Below, piece by piece: positions 61,201-64,000 of a stretch of DNA of 64,000 nt. Below the pieces are notes generated by a model. That model was not told where the DNA came from. It did not search any database and was given only the letters and a program-made list of their open reading frames with translations. A program made the translations under genes and the position numbers. This DNA is from Stichopus chloronotus (lineage: Eukaryota; Echinodermata; Holothuroidea; Aspidochirotida; Stichopodidae): contig CM037830.1 in assembly GCA_021234535.1 (NCBI GenBank), forward strand, positions 6,174,170 through 6,238,169. The letters run 5' to 3'. Positions within the stretch are counted from its first letter, which is position 1. Each line of letters starts with the position of its first letter.

Positions 61201-62765
61201 AAAGTGCAATTTTCCGAACCTGCATTTTAAAAAATAAAGGAAATGTTAGATGAAGACCACAACACCAGAGAGACTGGAAAATGCAATTTTCTGGTATCAA
61301 AAAATCTAAACAGTGTCATTAAATAGTGCAAATTACTGTTCCCTAACCCCCGACTTCAACCCTTTGCCTCCTTAGCCTTCCCTGATGAAAAGTTTGGCTA
61401 CACCCCCAGTGATAATAATCTTTTGTTAGGCCTATATTATCTGTTAATGACTTGATTAATGGGTTTCCCATTGGTTAGTGATAATGATGCTTTTAAAGAA
61501 GACAATGCATGCTTACAAAACAATACCCTTTGGGCAAAGAAAATTCTGTTGCCCCTGAACTAAATGTTAAGTGAACAAAGGATAACATAGGGAACTTCAT
61601 ATGAGTCCCTACCTGGATATCACAACTTTGCACATATGGTTTATGCTTATTCAAATGCAATTGTAAAATAGAATTTGTTTGTAACATGGTCAATGTTTAA
61701 TGGATGGTGTTTGAAACTGTGGCTCTTTTCAAAGTTTTTGATGAATAATTTGGTCAATACTCCAAACTTTCTTTTTCACGTCAGATGTACTTTATGGAAA
61801 GCGAGAGACCTTTCTTTAATCTTCTTGTGTGTTACTAAGAGTGGCGTAATTATAAGCTGCAAACTATAAAAAAAAAAGGAGAATGGAAGGTGATGATGGA
61901 ACAGACCACATCAGAGTGATGTAAATTTGTTACATAATATTGTCAATTGTGACAGACACAGTTCAACTGCGATTGCAACAAGCTTAGGGTGCAGCAGTCA
62001 TCTATACGGATCATTCATAGTCAGACATAAACAGACACATTCTATGGTATGGATGGCATCAAATCTGGAAGACACTGTTCAGTGGGATAGATAATTGAAA
62101 ATGGGTCCATTCATTTGTTAGAACAAAAGGACGACATCGTTTGGACGACAAACCCCAGCTGTGACGATGTATACAGGGAAGAATGACACTCAATTACAAA
62201 AACTCAATGAGATGGACACAAAAGGATAGAGAGATCCATGATCATCCTTCATTGTGGTAAGCCAAATTTTGAATATACAGTCACTGGTCGCAGTTCATCA
62301 TCCAATCAATGCATATATGATCAACTCACTCCACAATGGGTAAACACACACATGCAGATATAATCAGGTATCAGACAGGAACAGACATCTATCTGCAGTG
62401 TAAGTATATTGCAGTACCCAAACCCATACTGAACATATGCATGCATTGATGATCGTAAAGAAACAAAGCCATCCAACATCAAATTCACATTAGGGATCTA
62501 TTAGGGTAGAAATGTTACAAACCAACCGAAGCAAAGAAAATAGACGAGGTCGTTACACAGAGTCGTAACTATAACAAGAATGAAAGTGATTATAGGTATA
62601 TAACACATGAACATTATCTCACATCTGTAGTATGTCTTCCATCATTATCCTCTGTACCATCTATGACCAGATAGTGGTAGCTTTCCTGCGTAGTCCTAAA
62701 TGGCGGCTCATCTTGACCACTTAGCATTGTCAGGTTGAACATTACAGCATTGAAATTCCAGCCAC
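49290..62765 (-). CDS. Interleukin-17 receptor-like transmembrane protein, partial (8 exons)
   Basis: Likely surface receptor for an IL-17-type cytokine. Exons in transcript order: 62765-62623, 60113-59990, 59655-59605, 59159-58984, 58412-58320, 55692-55590, 54618-54469, 49436-49290; all AG/GT with matching phases, about 329 residues. Residues 1-90 end in GLHPGSEYILHAATLP, like the end of IL17RA domain D1 (PDQEYEVTVHHLP). Residues 105-245 match D2: a tryptophan followed by IIVDSETMDVEFSVW, then a Cys-rich end (DDACLSDLHWGNQC). A Ser/Thr-rich stalk follows (about residues 230-278, probably O-glycosylated). One membrane helix (about residues 283-305, TIILIVVVLVLILSVFAICF) precedes a basic, Cys-bearing cytoplasmic start. 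FNLT is an N-glycosylation site. Signal peptide exons upstream and the cytoplasmic SEFIR exons were not found. Family is confident; the subtype (A, C, D) is not. Confidence 0.72.
49495..49815. repeat. Degenerate minisatellite (CACATAT / GTGACTG units)
   Basis: Segments such as CACATATATCACA, CACATGTAACACC, CACATATACTAG and CACATATATGTAACAC recur every 50-65 bases with GTGACTG or GTGATTGG between. Units are too diverged to count exactly. Confidence 0.45.
50024..50170. repeat. 21-bp palindromic tandem array, about 7 units
   Basis: Units start CTG at 50045, 50066, 50087, 50108, 50129 and 50150, an exact 21-bp period, with a probable earlier unit from 50024. The consensus contains the perfect palindrome CTGTAATTACAG. 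It is in the receptor intron before the transmembrane exon. Confidence 0.8.
52231..53716 (+). pseudogene. Non-LTR retrotransposon (LINE) reverse-transcriptase relic
   Basis: An open frame to 52434 contains FLLYINDLPL and FADDTVILAAA, the RT catalytic block with the paired aspartates. Broken frames continue with an IGSKLIN...KTNFMIF-type segment and, near 53200-53330, a YNTRGQNNYHV-type C-terminal segment. The end is AT-rich with GATTAAAAAAAAC at about 53710. Upstream RT motifs and the endonuclease are missing. A 13-bp satellite interrupts it. Inactive, within a receptor intron on the opposite strand. Confidence 0.68.
52813..52968. repeat. 13-bp tandem satellite, 12 units
   Basis: Unit ATAGTAATATTAT repeats with exact 13-bp period; three early units carry ACAG in place of ATAG. 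The near-perfect later units suggest recent expansion inside an old LINE. Confidence 0.9.
55825..56176. mobile_element. 352-bp MITE, copy B
   Basis: Second copy of the MITE at 26092-26443, same orientation. It begins TTAAAGTGAAATA and ends TATTTCACTTTAA, so TTAA could be a piggyBac-type target duplication, or TA a mariner-type one. It lies in the receptor gene intron between exons 55590-55692 and 58320-58412. Confidence 0.75.
57740..58090 (+). repeat. Dispersed repeat family R, copy A
   Basis: Shares with 60355-60830 and 60895-61790 the order: GAGATAT-GACTTTT, TTTGATGAAAATGC, GTGTTGCA, TAGGCC-ATAT, CCCTCTGGG, AAAGGATAACA and CATATCAT. No ends or coding capacity seen. In the receptor gene introns. 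Confidence 0.65.
60355..60830 (+). repeat. Dispersed repeat family R, copy B
   Basis: Uninterrupted copy, with GATGATGTGGAGTGTTGCAC, TTTTGTTAGGCCTATA, CCTCTGGGGATA and a CAATACTCCAAAA end. It lies 5' (in genome order) of copy C. Confidence 0.7.
60895..61790 (+). repeat. Dispersed repeat family R, copy C (interrupted)
   Basis: Direct tandem neighbour of copy B, with the same blocks, split at 61020-61411 by an insertion absent from copies A and B. Ends with CAATACTCCAAACTTT. Confidence 0.7.
61020..61411. mobile_element. Insertion of about 390 bp inside repeat copy C
   Basis: Boundaries come from comparison with copy B. Ends CAGTGGTATAACCAG and, in reverse, CACTGGGGGTGTAGCCA are roughly inverted and resemble CAGTGGCGTAGCCA-type transposon termini. 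No clear target duplication. Confidence 0.5.
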
Positions 62766-64000
62766 CTGCATCAGAAATCAGAGATCCATCTTTAAATTCA
62801 CTTCACAATGTATATACCCTACTAATTACTTTAACTGCTTTGTGAAATCAATGGATTATTTGTTGTAGTCTTGTTGCTGGCATTGCTGTTTTAAGTTAGA
62901 GTATTGAACTTTGGTTTTATCAGTCCCGCTAACTTCAGGATCGATACAACTCACAAGGAGACTATCGTGGCTTGGATCACTTCAATCTTGACTGGTCCAT
63001 TTGGTGCCAACTATGACAAATGAGACATCAGCCACATGCCAAAGATATGTGTGAGTGATATCAGCTGAATATAAGTTATGAAAGCGGATGTGAATTTGCA
63101 GTGAAAATATCTTTTGTGGATATTTTGAAGAGAGCACCACCACTTGACAGAAGTGGAATTTCTCTGGTTCCTGATTCATAAAGGATAAAAATTTCTTTGC
63201 TTATTTAAGAACCACAATTTTTGACACCATTTACTATCCATTTTTTTCCTTTCCTCCAACAAATTTTGGGAGAAAATTTCATCTTACCATTTTTATCTAC
63301 ATATTATTTTCATCAGAAAGAGGATAAATTGACAATTATTTCCTTTCAGATTCGATTCGATCAAATGAAGGGATCTTCTGCGCTGAAGATAACCGTTGTG
63401 AGGGGTGGGCTTTATCTGCATGGCATTGCAGTAGGAGGTTTGGTGAGCAAGCAATTTCACACTGAATAAATTTTTGCAGACCCTAAAGATTATTCGAATT
63501 TCAGGTTGTAGAGTAGTCATGGTGATTTTCTTTCCTTTTGAGACATGCTTTTAGTAATGTAATTTAGAACTTGTTAATGTTTCAGAAGCATGATCATGCA
63601 CTGGACATCCAATCCGGTGTAACAGGAAATTTTCCTTCCTGAAAATATTCCCCCCCCCAAAGCAGGGAGGAAAATTTCCCTAAGGAGTATTCCCCCCACC
63701 CTGAAAATTTACCCCACAGCATAATTAAGCTACCATAATGCATTCCTGCAGTACCATATCTACATCCATTCCTTCCATCACTACAACAGCTAGTTGTAAT
63801 GTATCCAATCTGTCAACTGTAGATAACACTAATTGCTGTAAACTCTGTTTTTGATAGTTGTAAATCACTTACTCAATGAGAAAGATATATTCAGTCCAAT
63901 AAAGTGAGACTGATTGTATGCCGAACAGCGTCCGTCGGTTTTGTCGATCGGTTGGCACGGAACGTTGATAAAAGGTTCTGCTGCCACCATTGTGACATTA
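62766..64000. other. Upstream side of the receptor-like gene
   Basis: Probably intron. Apart from the weak exon candidate at 62955-63010 there is no signal-peptide exon I can support. At 63640-63715 a C-rich simple repeat (GAAAATTTCCC / ATTCCCCCC) occurs. Confidence 0.45.
62955..63010 (-). CDS. Possible upstream exon of the IL-17 receptor-like gene
   Basis: A 56-bp open segment bounded by TAG acceptor and GTGAGT donor reads LAPNGPVKIEVIQATIVS, a plausible beta-strand of an extracellular domain. It lies just upstream of the first confident exon. Its end phase does not fit that exon (one base off), so either another small exon intervenes, there is a sequencing indel, or the segment is not coding. 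Confidence 0.22.

Overview
This is a 64 kb piece of an intron-rich, AT-rich animal genome. It holds three protein-coding genes, a single-copy housekeeping gene and two others, embedded in many decayed transposons. The gene set (a UBA1-type E1, the augmin subunit HAUS7 and an IL-17 receptor-like membrane protein), short exons in roughly 0.2-4 kb introns, and the transposon mix (hAT, Helentron-like, tyrosine-recombinase retroelement, LINE) suggest a marine invertebrate deuterostome, most likely an echinoderm or relative. That placement is inference; no species is recognised.

Layout. Positions 648-29957 (+) carry 21 exons of a ubiquitin-activating enzyme E1 (UBA1). Only about the first 59 residues lie outside the window. 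Positions 31481-44328 (-) carry a complete 10-exon HAUS7 gene, tail-to-tail with UBA1 across a 1.5 kb gap. Positions 49290-62765 (-) carry eight phase-consistent exons of an IL-17 receptor-like protein: two fibronectin-like domains, a Ser/Thr-rich stalk and a transmembrane segment. Its signal peptide and any SEFIR domain were not found. A coding-like relic lies at about 47450-47915 (-).

The introns and spacers are full of repeats. The most striking is a Helentron-like element present as three recognisable copies (9736-10815, 24786-27082, 34645-35710) plus two eroded arrays. It has a 5' palindrome, a TG microsatellite, an internal tandem array of roughly 150-bp units and a 3' hairpin followed by CTRR. 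Its tandem unit repeatedly carries direct AGGTCA half-sites spaced as DR1-DR4-DR4, the layout bound by nuclear receptors. Other elements are a hAT MITE with a perfect 8-bp target duplication (4066-4913), twin 352-bp MITEs, a tyrosine-recombinase element relic, a LINE reverse-transcriptase relic, a 13-bp satellite and a 21-bp palindromic satellite.

The three genes have no evident shared pathway. UBA1 starts ubiquitin transfer, HAUS7 serves spindle microtubule nucleation, and the receptor-like gene would act in cytokine signalling. Their adjacency looks like ordinary animal gene order.
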